Part shown: piece after piece, positions 7,625 through 15,958 of the stretch
How positions within the stretch are numbered: position 1 is the stretch's first letter
Layout of the letters: the number at the start of each line of letters is the position of its first letter
Origin: Prolixibacteraceae bacterium
GTDB lineage: Bacteria; Bacteroidota; Bacteroidia; Bacteroidales; Prolixibacteraceae
Assembly: GCA_029975525.1 (NCBI GenBank)
Contig: JARKOX010000149.1
Span: 1-64,000 of the forward strand
DNA length: 64,000 nucleotides
Direction: 5' to 3'
Translations under genes and position numbers: made by a program
The notes under the pieces: model-generated
What the model was told of the DNA's origin: nothing
Database searches by the model: none
What the model saw: the letters and a program-made list of their open reading frames with translations, nothing else

Positions 7625-9646
7625 TCAGAAAAGGAGAACAAAGGCCCCCTGTTGCCTGATATAATGAATATTGAGCGAATCGGAATGACCGCTCCGGAAA
7701 GCTTTCCAGCTCAAAACGACCGATTTTCCCGGGGCTTGTTCTGCCGGAAATTTACCGGTAAGGTCAACCACCAGATCGGTATGTTCCAAGGGCTCTCTCC
7801 CGCCAGCGCTGAAAAGCCAGAGGCGTTTTCCGCGAAACACCACGCCAGAGCCACTTTTCAACAGGTATCCATCGTTAAAATCCTCCTCAAAACTGACGGG
7901 CTGCGGCTTTTGCAGCCGCCGGCGTGAAACCACCGCCGCCACTTCGCGCCCCGGAAACTGCTCCTGCAGCGTTCGGGCCGATGCCAGCACATAATTTCTC
8001 CGTCCGGCAATCAGGTGAATTACCGGTTCGGACTGGTTATACACAATAATTTCATTCCGCCGGTTTTGACTGATTTTGATGCCCGCGCTGGTCGCAAAAA
8101 ACAATACCGACAGCCCCATAATCCCCAGAAAATAGTAGCTCTTGCGGCTTTCGACGAACAAAACCAGCAGCAAAATCCCCAAAACGGTAATGACCAGATG
8201 CACCGGCGTAAAAGTCATGTTGTGGAGTAAAGCGCCCGGCCACGAACCGATAAACTGAAGACTTTTGTAAACCCACCCAACCACGTAACCCGTGCCAGTA
8301 GCCAGAAATCCGGCCAGCAACCGGAAAGGGGAAAGCAGCAGCAACGCGACTCCTGAAAAAATAAAAGCGAACGACGCCGGAATCAGGATCAGATTACTTA
8401 ACAGGAAATAGACGGGAAACTGCCTGAAATAAAACGAGGTGATCGGAAAAGTGGCCAGCTGGGCGGCAATGCTGACATTTACCAAATCCCAGAAATAGCG
8501 CCCGAATTTCGCCTTCACCTCCAGCAGCGAAGCTATTTTGGGTTGAAAATAGATAATCCCCAACACCGCAAGGTAAGAGAGCTGGAAGCCGGCATCGAAA
8601 AGCAAAAACGGATTGACCATTACAATCAGACAGGCCGAGGCTGCCATCGTGTTGTAAATATTCATCGGACGGCTCATGTTTTCGCCCACCGACAACATAC
8701 TGAACATGAGCGCAGCACGCTGAACCGACGGCGAGAGGCCGGTCAGAAAAGCATATCCCCACAAGGCGGCAATAGTCAAAATCAGAAATGTCAGCCTGCC
8801 GATTCTTCCCCGGCGAAGAAATCCAAGCAAAAAATTGAGCGCCACGTAGATAATGGCGACATGCATTCCCGAAACAGCCAAAACATGCATGGTCCCGGTT
8901 GAAACAAAAACCTGGGTTACTTCAGGATCGAGCGATTTTTTGTAGCCCAGCGTAAGCGCCGAGAGAATCGCCAGTTCGTCGCCCGACAAACCATTTTCTT
9001 CGTAGATTCCGATCAGCCGGTCGCGGATTTTTTCAGCAACCACTGTCGGGCGAAACGAGTGGTCGCTTCCGCTTCTTTCCCAGCTTCCTTCCGGCAGGTA
9101 CACCTGCCGCCCGATCCCTTTCCGGGAAAGAAATTTCCGGTAGTCAAACTCGCCAGGATTTCCGCCGTTCTGTACCTGTTGCGGCATCCGTTTAAACACA
9201 ATCCGGTCTCCGGCCAAAAGGAGTGCTGCAGAATCATTTTTCTCAAAATAGACCAGTACCTTTTCGGAAACCGTTTTCAACAAACCGTCCTGTTCGACAT
9301 GGGTCATCAAAACTTCGGCACGGTAACTTTTGGGTTTCTCCTGTGGCGTTTCGAGCAGTACTGCAACATAACTATCTCCCAGAACAGCCGGCTGAGCCCG
9401 GTTGTGATAGAGCAGGCAGCCGGCGCCGGCAACAAACCAAAAGAGGGTCAAAACCAGGCCGGAAACCTGGTTGCGGTAATATCCAGGCCGTGCAATCAGC
9501 CAACCAGCGGGTAAAAGCAAAATTGCTGCAGCAATCAAAAAAGGAACAGCTGCCAGTCCGGGACTAACAGAAGCCAGAACTACACCCGCTGCGAAAGGGA
9601 GAAAAATTCTGAGGAAAGGTATTTTTCGGAGATACTCTTCCAACAT
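7625..9646 (-). CDS. comEC: ComEC/Rec2-family DNA uptake channel protein, short form
   Basis: 673 residues from the ATG at 9646; a TTG at 9667 would add seven residues but is less likely. N-terminal hydrophobic hairpin and a DUF4131-like segment (residues about 10-200), then the competence domain with many membrane helices and the signature GTMHVLAVSGMHVAIIY near residue 255 and LPASFAF-type helices later. The ComEC family moves single-stranded DNA through the inner membrane during natural transformation. The C-terminal metallo-beta-lactamase-like domain of full-length ComEC is absent: after the last helix near residue 540 there are only about 130 residues without an HxHxDH motif. Short forms are common in Bacteroidota. 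No other competence gene lies nearby. Confidence 0.88.
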   Translation of the reverse strand: MLEEYLRKIPFLRIFLPFAAGVVLASVSPGLAAVPFLIAAAILLLPAGWLIARPGYYRNQVSGLVLTLFWFVAGAGCLLYHNRAQPAVLGDSYVAVLLETPQEKPKSYRAEVLMTHVEQDGLLKTVSEKVLVYFEKNDSAALLLAGDRIVFKRMPQQVQNGGNPGEFDYRKFLSRKGIGRQVYLPEGSWERSGSDHSFRPTVVAEKIRDRLIGIYEENGLSGDELAILSALTLGYKKSLDPEVTQVFVSTGTMHVLAVSGMHVAIIYVALNFLLGFLRRGRIGRLTFLILTIAALWGYAFLTGLSPSVQRAALMFSMLSVGENMSRPMNIYNTMAASACLIVMVNPFLLFDAGFQLSYLAVLGIIYFQPKIASLLEVKAKFGRYFWDLVNVSIAAQLATFPITSFYFRQFPVYFLLSNLILIPASFAFIFSGVALLLLSPFRLLAGFLATGTGYVVGWVYKSLQFIGSWPGALLHNMTFTPVHLVITVLGILLLVLFVESRKSYYFLGIMGLSVLFFATSAGIKISQNRRNEIIVYNQSEPVIHLIAGRRNYVLASARTLQEQFPGREVAAVVSRRRLQKPQPVSFEEDFNDGYLLKSGSGVVFRGKRLWLFSAGGREPLEHTDLVVDLTGKFPAEQAPGKSVVLSWKAFRSGHSDSLNIHYIRQQGAFVLLF

Positions 9647-9705
9647 TTCACGTAAAGAAATCAACAACTCTCTTAACGTGAAAAGGTTGCAAGGGTTACA
9701 ACAAA

Positions 9706-10263
9706 CTATCGGGATGGAATCACGATGCGGTAGTTCGGATTAATTTTCCCTTTGGTGATATTTCCCAGCCTTCCGCGCAGCAGCTTCCGGCGCAATGGCG
9801 ACAAATAATCGATAAACAGCTTGCCCTCCAGGTGGTCATATTCATGCTGGATCACGCGGGCGGCAAAACCGCCGTAAGTTTCGTCGTGTTCCTGAAACTG
9901 CTCATCGAAATACCGGATCCGGACCACTTCGGGACGGGTGATATCCTCCCTGATTTCGGGAAGGCTCAGACACCCCTCCTCCAGCGCCCACGGTTCGCCT
10001 GAAGTTTCAAGAATCTGCGGATTTATAAACGTTTTTTTGAAGTCTTTCAATTCGGGTTCTTCGTCGGCTCCCGCGCTGGCATCAATCACAAAAATGCGGA
10101 TCGACCGGCCTACCTGTGGGGCAGCCAGTCCCACCCCGTCGGCATGGTACATGGTTTCCCACATATTTTCCAGAAACTCCTTCAGGTCGGGGTAATCAGG
10201 TTGAATAGGCTGGGCTACTTTTCGTAAAATCGGGTCGCCGTAAACTGTAACCGGGTATATCAT
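9706..10263 (-). CDS. def: Peptide deformylase
   Basis: 185 residues with all three signature motifs: GVGLAAPQVG near residue 44, EGCLSLP near 105 and QHEYDHLEG near 148. Cys in the second motif and the two His in the third bind the catalytic Fe2+/Zn2+; Glu of HEYDH is the general base. The enzyme removes the formyl group from nascent proteins at the ribosome. The ATG overlaps the stop of ruvX by 4 bp (ATGA), so ruvX and def are translationally coupled. No anomaly seen. Confidence 0.97.
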   Translation of the reverse strand: MIYPVTVYGDPILRKVAQPIQPDYPDLKEFLENMWETMYHADGVGLAAPQVGRSIRIFVIDASAGADEEPELKDFKKTFINPQILETSGEPWALEEGCLSLPEIREDITRPEVVRIRYFDEQFQEHDETYGGFAARVIQHEYDHLEGKLFIDYLSPLRRKLLRGRLGNITKGKINPNYRIVIPSR

Positions 10264-10682
10264 TTTTTATATTTTTTTTGTTCGAGATAAGATTGCAGGA
10301 TGATGGTGGCGCTCACCCCATCGATGAGCCCCTTGTTCCGCCGATCGCTTTTTTTCAATCCGCTGTCGATCATTGCCTGAAAAGCCAGTTTCGAGGTAAA
10401 CCGCTCGTCAACCTGTTCGATTGGCATAGCCGGAAACTTCTTCTGAAAAGTTTTCAAAAACGGATTGATGTACTCAACAGCCTCCGAAGCCTGATTGTTC
10501 AGCTGGAGCGGATACCCCACCACCACGCGTTCAACCGTTTCGGTCTGAAAATAGCGTTCCAGGGAGCTCCAGATTTCGGATGTTGCAACAGTCTCCAGAC
10601 GCGTGGCAATCATCTGAAGGGGATCGGTCACTGCCAGTCCCACCCTTTTTTTCCCGTAATCAATGGCCAATATTCTTCCCAC
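10260..10682 (-). CDS. ruvX: Putative Holliday junction resolvase / pre-16S rRNA nuclease RuvX (YqgF)
   Basis: 140 residues, normal for YqgF. RNase H-like fold motifs: ILAIDYGKKRVGLAVTD at the N-terminus (first catalytic Asp), VVVGYPLQLNN near residue 55, QVDERFTSKLA near 98 and GLIDGVSATIILQSYLE near the end (last catalytic Asp). Family members process the 5' end of 16S rRNA or resolve Holliday junctions. The start is a GTG at 10682; it yields exactly the family N-terminus (MGRILAIDYG), so it is accepted. First gene of the ruvX-def pair. Confidence 0.92.
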   Translation of the reverse strand: MGRILAIDYGKKRVGLAVTDPLQMIATRLETVATSEIWSSLERYFQTETVERVVVGYPLQLNNQASEAVEYINPFLKTFQKKFPAMPIEQVDERFTSKLAFQAMIDSGLKKSDRRNKGLIDGVSATIILQSYLEQKKYKK

Positions 10683-10795
10683 AACAGGTTTTTAAAAATA
10701 AGCCTCAAAAATAATCAGTTTTCCTCATTTCCCGAAACAAAAAATCATCACTGACAGCCAGCACGTTAGAAAACCAACCCATAACCAAACTGGTT

Positions 10796-10812
10796 TTGGC
10801 ACGCACTTTGCA
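10796..10812 (+). promoter_or_regulatory. Sigma-54 (RpoN) promoter
   Basis: TTGGCAC at 10796-10802, five bases, then TTGCA at 10808-10812. This matches the -24/-12 consensus TGGCAC-N5-TTGCA at every position. It is 72 bp upstream of the ATG of the secreted DUF6515-like gene, predicting a start of transcription near 10823 and a 5' leader of roughly 60 nt. A sigma-54 promoter needs an enhancer-binding activator; I cannot name which. Confidence 0.8.
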
Positions 10813-10884
10813 AACTTCAGGGTAAGTTCACAAAACAAGGCGCCGATCATCAACAAGGATTGTTTAACTTAAAAACTCGAAGCC

Positions 10885-11535
10885 ATGAAAACAACTATTT
10901 TCAAACTGTTCGTTACGACGTTTACGCTGGCGACAGTAATCGGTACCTCGGCATCCAGCGCACTGGCACAAAGGGGGAAAGGACACGATAACAAAGAAGA
11001 GAAGAAAAATTATCAATTTGAGAAAAAAGCGCATCCGCAAACCCGGCAGAAAGAAACTTACGACCGTCGCGAGGCCACCCGCCGCGATTATCGGTACGAT
11101 AACCACCGGTACGACAACCGCCGCGATGTGCGGAGTCACCCGGATTACCGTTCGGACCGCGACCGGTACACCCACCGCGTTCCGGAACCGTTTGTTAAAA
11201 ACAGATACTACCACTACCACCCGAAATATGGCCACGTAGTTTCCCGTTTTGCCCACAGCCCCAAGGTTTTCCACAGCCGGTCGGGTAAATACTACTACTG
11301 CGATGGGTATTTTTACCGCCACCAACCGGGAATTGGGTACATCTGGGTCGAAAGTCCCCGCAACCTGGTATTCGAAAGGATTCCGAGTGGAGCGGTCCAG
11401 GTTTGGATCAACGGACATGCCTATTTTCGAATTGGCAACATTTATCTGGCATCCGGTCCGTTCGGCTACGAAGTGGTGACGCTTCCCGCCCGGTACTATC
11501 CGACACCCGGTATCCACATCTCGGCGCACTTTTAA
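10885..11535 (+). CDS. Secreted Tyr/Arg-rich protein, DUF6515-like
   Basis: 216 residues. A signal peptide is clear (MKTTIFKLFVTTFTLATVIG to about residue 29, cleavage near ALAQ). Residues 30-100 are very basic and repetitive, with runs of RYDN, RRD, YRSDRDRY. Residues 105-216 form a compact aromatic domain (RYYHYHPKYGHVV, GKYYYCDGYFYRH, YIWVESPRN, VWINGHAYFRIGNIYL, YEVVTLPA) of the kind annotated DUF6515 in Bacteroidota envelope proteins. Function unknown; probably periplasmic or surface bound. It is a single-gene unit with a sigma-54 promoter upstream and a strong hairpin terminator downstream, so it is likely to be induced under a particular stress or envelope condition. Confidence 0.8.
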   Translation: MKTTIFKLFVTTFTLATVIGTSASSALAQRGKGHDNKEEKKNYQFEKKAHPQTRQKETYDRREATRRDYRYDNHRYDNRRDVRSHPDYRSDRDRYTHRVPEPFVKNRYYHYHPKYGHVVSRFAHSPKVFHSRSGKYYYCDGYFYRHQPGIGYIWVESPRNLVFERIPSGAVQVWINGHAYFRIGNIYLASGPFGYEVVTLPARYYPTPGIHISAHF

Positions 11536-11616
11536 AAGTGGCCGCTTCAACAGCTAAACAAATCCAGGGTTAAATCTGAAAGTCTGGCTTCAATTAAAAT
11601 AAAAACATAAAAAAGA

Positions 11617-11654
11617 AAACCGTCTCAGCTACTGCCGGGACGGTTTCTTTTTTG
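11617..11654. terminator. Bidirectional intrinsic terminator between DUF6515-like gene and pfp
   Basis: AAACCGTCTC at 11617-11626 pairs with GGGACGGTTT at 11637-11646 (10 bp with one G-U). It is followed by CTTTTTT on the plus strand and, read on the minus strand, by TTCTTTT, so it can end both convergent transcripts. Confidence 0.88.
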
Positions 11655-11665
11655 AATATATGAAC

Positions 11666-13321
11666 TTATTGTTGCTCTAACTGCAAAGTTTTGGTTGGCT
11701 GGTCGCAAACCGAAGAAGGTCCGAAATACTGGATTGGACCGGGATAGATGAAGCTGGTTTTAACCGCCCATTCGTCGCGGTTTGCGGCAAAGTAGCGGAA
11801 CGGAGCGGCATCGAGTTTAACCAACGCCTTCTGGATTACCGGTTTCAGGTGGCCGTGGCGACGCTCCATGTTCATCATCATGGTTACCGGAACTCCGCCG
11901 GCAATCCACTCTTCGGCAGGCGCCGTCAGGTTGCGTACCGACGACATGTACCCGGTTTTTCCGGCGCCAATCAGTACCGAGGCGGTATATCCCAGCGAAT
12001 AGCAGTAATCTGCATCGAAATTGGACGGAGCAGCGCAACGCCCTTCATAGCCGAAGAAGTGGTACTGGGTACCAAATTTTCCTTTGAAAGCTCCGGCTTT
12101 TTTCATGGCCGACAAACGTTTTTTCACCATTTCGCCGAGCAATTTTTCAGTTTCGATCAGCGAAACCTGAACGTTTCCGTGCGGGTCACGGTCGAGTGTC
12201 AGCTGATTGGCAATTCCGGCAGGCAGTGAGGTGAAAACTTTCGAAGACTCTTTCGACAGTTTTCCGGCAACATATCCGCGGCGGGCAGCTTCGTCGGCAA
12301 TGGCTTTAAATTCGGCTTCGCTTGCAGAACCTTCAGCCAGGATGTCGTTCAGTTCGGCAATCAGTTTTTTCATTTCGGGCACAAACTCGATCAAACCTTC
12401 GGGAATAAGCGCTACGCCGAATGTTTCGCCATTGGCGGCACGTTTGGCCACAATGCCGGCCATGTAATCCACAATCTCCTCGAGGGTCTGATTTTTTTCG
12501 GCAATTTCTTCCGAAATCAGACAGATATTCGGCTGGGTTTGCAGGGCACATTCAAGGCCGATATGCGAAGCCGAGCGTCCCATCAACTTAATAAAGTGCC
12601 AGTATTTTTTGGCAGAGTTGGCATCACGCTCAATGTTTCCGATCAGTTCGGAATAGACTTTGGTAGCGGTGTCGAAACCAAAAGAAGTTTCGATCACTTC
12701 GTTTTTCAGGTCGCCATCGATGGTTTTCGGGCAGCCGATCACCTGAACGCCGGCGTTGCGGGCAGCATAATATTCGGCCAGCACACAGGCATTGGTGTTG
12801 CTGTCGTCGCCGCCAATAATCACCAGCGCTTTAATATCCAGTTTTTTCAGAATTTCAAGCCCTTTGTCGAACTGAGCCTCTTCTTCCAGTTTTGTCCGAC
12901 CCGAGCCAATAATGTCGAAACCGCCGGTATTACGGAAACCGTCGAGGTATTCTGCGGTAATTTCAATGTATTTGTGATCGACCAAACCGCCGGGACCACC
13001 CAGGAAACCGTAAAGTTTGCTGGCCGGATTCAGCTTTTTGATGCCGTCAAAAATTCCGGAGATCACGTTGTGGCCACCAGGAGCCTGTCCGCCCGAAAGG
13101 ATTACCCCCACATTCACTGCCGCATGATCCTGTGCTTCCGAAGCTTCCTCGAAAGTAATCAACGGCATCCCGTAAGTGTTGGGAAATAATTTCAGGATCT
13201 CTTCCTGGTCGGCAACCGACTGGGTTTTGGCACCTTCCACTAATTTAACGGCGCCTTTCAACGATTTCGGAAGTTTGGGTTGGTAGCGAGCCCGCTCCTG
13301 CTGCAATGCACTGATAATCAT
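11666..13321 (-). CDS. pfp: Pyrophosphate--fructose-6-phosphate 1-phosphotransferase
   Basis: 551 residues, the long PPi-PFK form. Substrate motifs: [19 protein letters not shown] near residue 72, [11 protein letters not shown] near 167 (the GGDD with a second Asp typical of PPi-dependent enzymes, in place of GGDGS of ATP enzymes), [10 protein letters not shown] near 200 with the catalytic Asp, and [15 protein letters not shown] near 245. It reversibly phosphorylates fructose-6-phosphate with pyrophosphate in the cytoplasm, so it serves both glycolysis and gluconeogenesis and saves ATP; this is usual in anaerobic Bacteroidota. Monocistronic: 345 bp from the zinc-ribbon gene terminator side and ended by a bidirectional hairpin. 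Confidence 0.96.
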   Translation of the reverse strand: MIISALQQERARYQPKLPKSLKGAVKLVEGAKTQSVADQEEILKLFPNTYGMPLITFEEASEAQDHAAVNVGVILSGGQAPGGHNVISGIFDGIKKLNPASKLYGFLGGPGGLVDHKYIEITAEYLDGFRNTGGFDIIGSGRTKLEEEAQFDKGLEILKKLDIKALVIIGGDDSNTNACVLAEYYAARNAGVQVIGCPKTIDGDLKNEVIETSFGFDTATKVYSELIGNIERDANSAKKYWHFIKLMGRSASHIGLECALQTQPNICLISEEIAEKNQTLEEIVDYMAGIVAKRAANGETFGVALIPEGLIEFVPEMKKLIAELNDILAEGSASEAEFKAIADEAARRGYVAGKLSKESSKVFTSLPAGIANQLTLDRDPHGNVQVSLIETEKLLGEMVKKRLSAMKKAGAFKGKFGTQYHFFGYEGRCAAPSNFDADYCYSLGYTASVLIGAGKTGYMSSVRNLTAPAEEWIAGGVPVTMMMNMERRHGHLKPVIQKALVKLDAAPFRYFAANRDEWAVKTSFIYPGPIQYFGPSSVCDQPTKTLQLEQQ

Positions 13322-13444
13322 ATCGGATAATTTTTTAAATAAAGTTTCGGAAAATTCGGATGCTAAAATACACCAATTTTATGCCCAGCGAGCTATTTAA
13401 CCTAAACGCTTCAAAGAATTTAAGGAAAAATTAAAGCCCGTTTC

Positions 13445-13480
13445 AAAACAAAAGGCCGGACTAATCAATATCGTCCGGCC
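13445..13480 (-). terminator. Intrinsic terminator after the zinc-ribbon gene
   Basis: GGCCGGAC at 13454-13461 pairs perfectly with GTCCGGCC at 13473-13480, 11-nt loop. On the minus strand the stem is followed by TTTTGTTTT (plus-strand AAAACAAAA at 13445-13453). It ends the hydrolase/zinc-ribbon transcript before the pfp promoter region; the rest of the 183-bp gap 13322-13504 shows no gene. Confidence 0.87.
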
Positions 13481-13504
13481 ATCCACAGTTTGGAGCAATA
13501 ATTT

Positions 13505-13714
13505 TCAACCGGTCATAAAATCGAGCACATTCCCGACGGCACCTGAAACGGTGCGGTAAAACTCGGTGTATCCGCACCTGCTGCAGGAGACAGCGGTAAA
13601 CTTCCGGTTCTGAACATTAAAAAAACGGCTGAACCCCTGGCCGGTGGTCCGGATGGTATCGACATCGGCCTTTCGGTTGCCACACTTCGGGCATACGTAA
13701 CTTTTCTGATTCAT
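13505..13714 (-). CDS. Small zinc-ribbon protein (DUF2082-like)
   Basis: 69 residues. Two CxxC knuckles, CPKCG at residues 8-12 and CSRCG near 44-48, should bind one zinc. The arrangement (KCGNRKADVDTIRTTGQGFSRFFNVQNRKF then SCSRCGYTEFY) is that of the PF09855 family, small zinc-ribbon proteins described as nucleic-acid binding, though no detailed function is known. The C-terminus (VGNVLDFMTG) is also typical. It follows the alpha/beta hydrolase gene by 15 bp and is closed by a strong terminator, so the two are probably cotranscribed. Confidence 0.85.
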   Translation of the reverse strand: MNQKSYVCPKCGNRKADVDTIRTTGQGFSRFFNVQNRKFTAVSCSRCGYTEFYRTVSGAVGNVLDFMTG

Positions 13715-13729
13715 GGCTTTGAGACGTAT

Positions 13730-15130
13730 TTATCGGGTATTCGATTTTATCCAGTCTGCGATCATTTTTAATACTCCCGGAGAGAAAGTTTGTTCAATTT
13801 CCGTGTATTCGCCGGGCGAACCGGTTTTGCACTCCTGAAACAGGTGGTTCACCCCCGGTAAGGCGATGGTTTTTACCTTCGGGTTTCCACCTTTTTCCAG
13901 CCCCTCTTTGATTGCCGCCAAGTTTTCGGTTGCCGGAACCTGCAGGTCTTTTTCACCATTCAGCGCCAAAACCGGACATTTCACCTTGCTGAGTATCGGA
14001 TAGGGATTGTAGGTAATAAAAAACCGCATCCAGGGATTAGCCAACTGCCCGGCCAGTCGGGCGACCAACTGGGCGTCCTCCATTCCCGCCGGCTTTTGCG
14101 AGGCCGGAAAATTGGGTAACTGCTGCCGGAAATAGTCTTTCAACTCCTCGTCCAGCGTGGCCGGATCATCATTCCGGGCAACCAGTTCGTAAGCGCCGGC
14201 GTTAATTGTCCGAGACTGAGCCAGCTCCGTTTCGCTGACTCCAAGAACCTGGCCGATGAGCTTTTGCTGCATCAGCAAAAGTTCGCCTCCGGGAATACCG
14301 GTTCCGGCCAGCAAAACCAGGAAAGCGATATCCTGCTGATTGGCGGCAACAATCGGGGCAATAATTCCTCCCTCGCTGTGCCCAATCAAACCGATCTTCG
14401 CGGCGTCAATCTCCTTTCGGCTTTTCAGCAACCGGACAGCTGCTTCCGCATCTCTTGCAAAATCGAGCGTGGTAGCTTCCTTAAAATTGCCGGTTGACTG
14501 GGCAACGCCACGGTCGTCGAACCTTAAAACGGCAATTCCGTTGCGGGTTAGATAATCAGCAAGAACCAAAAAAGGTTTGTGCCCAAACACTTCCTCGTCG
14601 CGGTTCTGCGGCCCGCTTCCGGTGATGAGGACCACTGCCGGAAAACGGCCTTCCCGGGCGGGCAGGGTCAATGTTCCGGCCAACACAACCTGGTCGGCGC
14701 TGTTTTCAAACTTTACCTCCTCGCTGTAGTAGGGGTAGGGTAAAACCGGCTCCTGTGGCCGCGCCGGCTTTTGTAGCTCAACCGGCTTCTTCGACAGGTC
14801 GAGCGGGAACGACATGCCGGCCTGGGTAAACGTACCGCGGATCACCTCTCCTCCCTCATAAATCCCGGTAAACTCAGCCTTTAACGGTTCAATCAAAAGC
14901 TTCAGAACCGATTTTTCAAAAGTGGTTGAGGTAACCGGAATCCCCAAAGCATGCTGGTCCGGACTGTCCATCGTAGAAGAGTAACCATCGCCGGCCCGAT
15001 CGATATGAAAAACCAATCGCAGCTGAGCGCCCGACACTTTGAGTATCCCGTTCCACTGCCCGGTGATCTCCTGTCCGGATACGGCGAAGAGCAACAAAAC
15101 TGAAAAAATCAGTAAAATCGTTTTCTTCAT
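13730..15130 (-). CDS. Exported alpha/beta hydrolase
   Basis: 466 residues. Signal peptide at residues 1-19 (MKKTILLIFSVLLLFAVSGQ). Residues 20-120 are a beta-rich N-terminal domain (TGQWNGILKVSGAQLRLVFHI, GTFTQAGMSFPLDL) often found before such hydrolases in Bacteroidota. From about 145 an alpha/beta hydrolase fold: LITGSGPQNRDEE near the oxyanion region, IGLIGHSEGGIIAPIVA with the nucleophile Ser near 250, LALNGEKDLQVP with the Asp near 400 and LPGVNHLFQE with the His near 430. Probably a periplasmic esterase or peptidase-like hydrolase; substrate unknown. Upstream of, and likely cotranscribed with, the small zinc-ribbon gene. Confidence 0.9.
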   Translation of the reverse strand: MKKTILLIFSVLLLFAVSGQEITGQWNGILKVSGAQLRLVFHIDRAGDGYSSTMDSPDQHALGIPVTSTTFEKSVLKLLIEPLKAEFTGIYEGGEVIRGTFTQAGMSFPLDLSKKPVELQKPARPQEPVLPYPYYSEEVKFENSADQVVLAGTLTLPAREGRFPAVVLITGSGPQNRDEEVFGHKPFLVLADYLTRNGIAVLRFDDRGVAQSTGNFKEATTLDFARDAEAAVRLLKSRKEIDAAKIGLIGHSEGGIIAPIVAANQQDIAFLVLLAGTGIPGGELLLMQQKLIGQVLGVSETELAQSRTINAGAYELVARNDDPATLDEELKDYFRQQLPNFPASQKPAGMEDAQLVARLAGQLANPWMRFFITYNPYPILSKVKCPVLALNGEKDLQVPATENLAAIKEGLEKGGNPKVKTIALPGVNHLFQECKTGSPGEYTEIEQTFSPGVLKMIADWIKSNTR

Positions 15131-15193
15131 TTTGATTCGTTATTACTTTCTTCAAAAAAATAAATCCTTTCATAAACATTGCCCCGCAAACGC

Positions 15194-15370
15194 TCACCCT
15201 TTCTCTTCTTCAGCATCCTGATCGGGTTTGAGCCGTTTGGCCTCTTTTAATGCTTTATTGATGATCCACTCCAGCTGACCGTTGACGCTCCTGAACTCAT
15301 CAGCAGCCCATTTTTCCAAGGCAGCCATTGTTTTAGGATCAATTCTCAGTGCAAATGTTTTTTTTGCCAT
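15194..15370 (-). CDS. Arc-family ribbon-helix-helix DNA-binding protein
   Basis: 58 residues, from the ATG at 15370 to a TGA at 15194-15196. The sequence begins MAKKTFALRIDPKTMAALEK, a beta strand of a ribbon-helix-helix fold, then helix A (EKWAADEFRSVNGQ) and helix B (LEWIINKALKEAKRLK), with an acidic tail. RHH proteins bind DNA as dimers, inserting the paired strands in the major groove. The combination KWAADEFRSVNGQ is characteristic of Arc-like proteins encoded beside SPFH/band-7 genes, which is the arrangement here: SPFH gene, DUF6141-like gene, then this gene, 41 bp after the last. It is the best candidate for the repressor that binds the operator at 16821-16854. Confidence 0.85.
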   Translation of the reverse strand: MAKKTFALRIDPKTMAALEKWAADEFRSVNGQLEWIINKALKEAKRLKPDQDAEEEKG

Positions 15371-15411
15371 AACTCCAACTCCTTCTTCACCCTCCGTCCG
15401 GCAACTGCTGA

Positions 15412-15954
15412 TTATAAAATTTCACGACTGCCGGTCATCATTTTTTCCATCGAATAGGCCATTGCCTCTTTTCGTTGTGTTCCTAACAAAATCACTTTCC
15501 CATTTTTCAGGTGCAACCGAAGTCCGATATTGCCACTCACATTGTAGGCTTTTCCCGACTTTCGCGATCCTTTTTTGATTCCCCAGCCCCCGTATTCACT
15601 GATCGGCCGGTAATGCAGCACTTCAAACCGCTCGATTTCTTCTTTCCGGATGGTTCTCCACTTGCGGATAAGCGGCGGAAAACGGAACCAAACGCCATCG
15701 ACCCGAATCTCGGTTTGCAGTTTCATCCGGAAAAAAAGCCACAAAACAGCTCCCAGCAGCAGAAACACAAAAACGGCATTCAGCACCAACATCCAATCGG
15801 GGCCGGGATTGTTTCCCCACGGCTTTCCCAAAATCAGCTGGGTATAGAGTCCATTCACGAGCGGAATCACTGAAACCACCACCATCAACAGCAGGATCAG
15901 CCAAATCCACCATTGGTTAAAGCGCTGCTCTTCCCTGAAAAACACCTTCTCCAT
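15412..15954 (-). CDS. Membrane protein with PH-like domain, DUF6141-like
   Basis: 180 residues from the ATG at 15954 (MEKVFFREEQRFNQWW); the longer form from a TTG at 15984 would run into the SPFH gene and is rejected. Two hydrophobic segments, about residues 14-38 and 58-80, are followed by a soluble domain (IRVDGVWFRFPPLIRKWRTIRKEEIERFEV, YRPISEYGGWGIK, KAYNVSGNIGLRLHL, NGKVILLGTQRKE). The pattern of the soluble part resembles the bacterial PH-like domains and the DUF6141 family. Function unknown. It begins 4 bp after the stop of the SPFH gene, which strongly suggests translational coupling and a shared membrane job with that protein. Confidence 0.8.
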   Translation of the reverse strand: MEKVFFREEQRFNQWWIWLILLLMVVVSVIPLVNGLYTQLILGKPWGNNPGPDWMLVLNAVFVFLLLGAVLWLFFRMKLQTEIRVDGVWFRFPPLIRKWRTIRKEEIERFEVLHYRPISEYGGWGIKKGSRKSGKAYNVSGNIGLRLHLKNGKVILLGTQRKEAMAYSMEKMMTGSREIL

Positions 15955-15958
15955 GATC

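Noticed and set aside
10864-11550. 228-codon minus-strand frame opposite the DUF6515-like gene
   Set aside because: The plus-strand product has a signal peptide, a sigma-54 promoter and a terminator; the minus-strand one has none of these and only a chance hydrophobic stretch.
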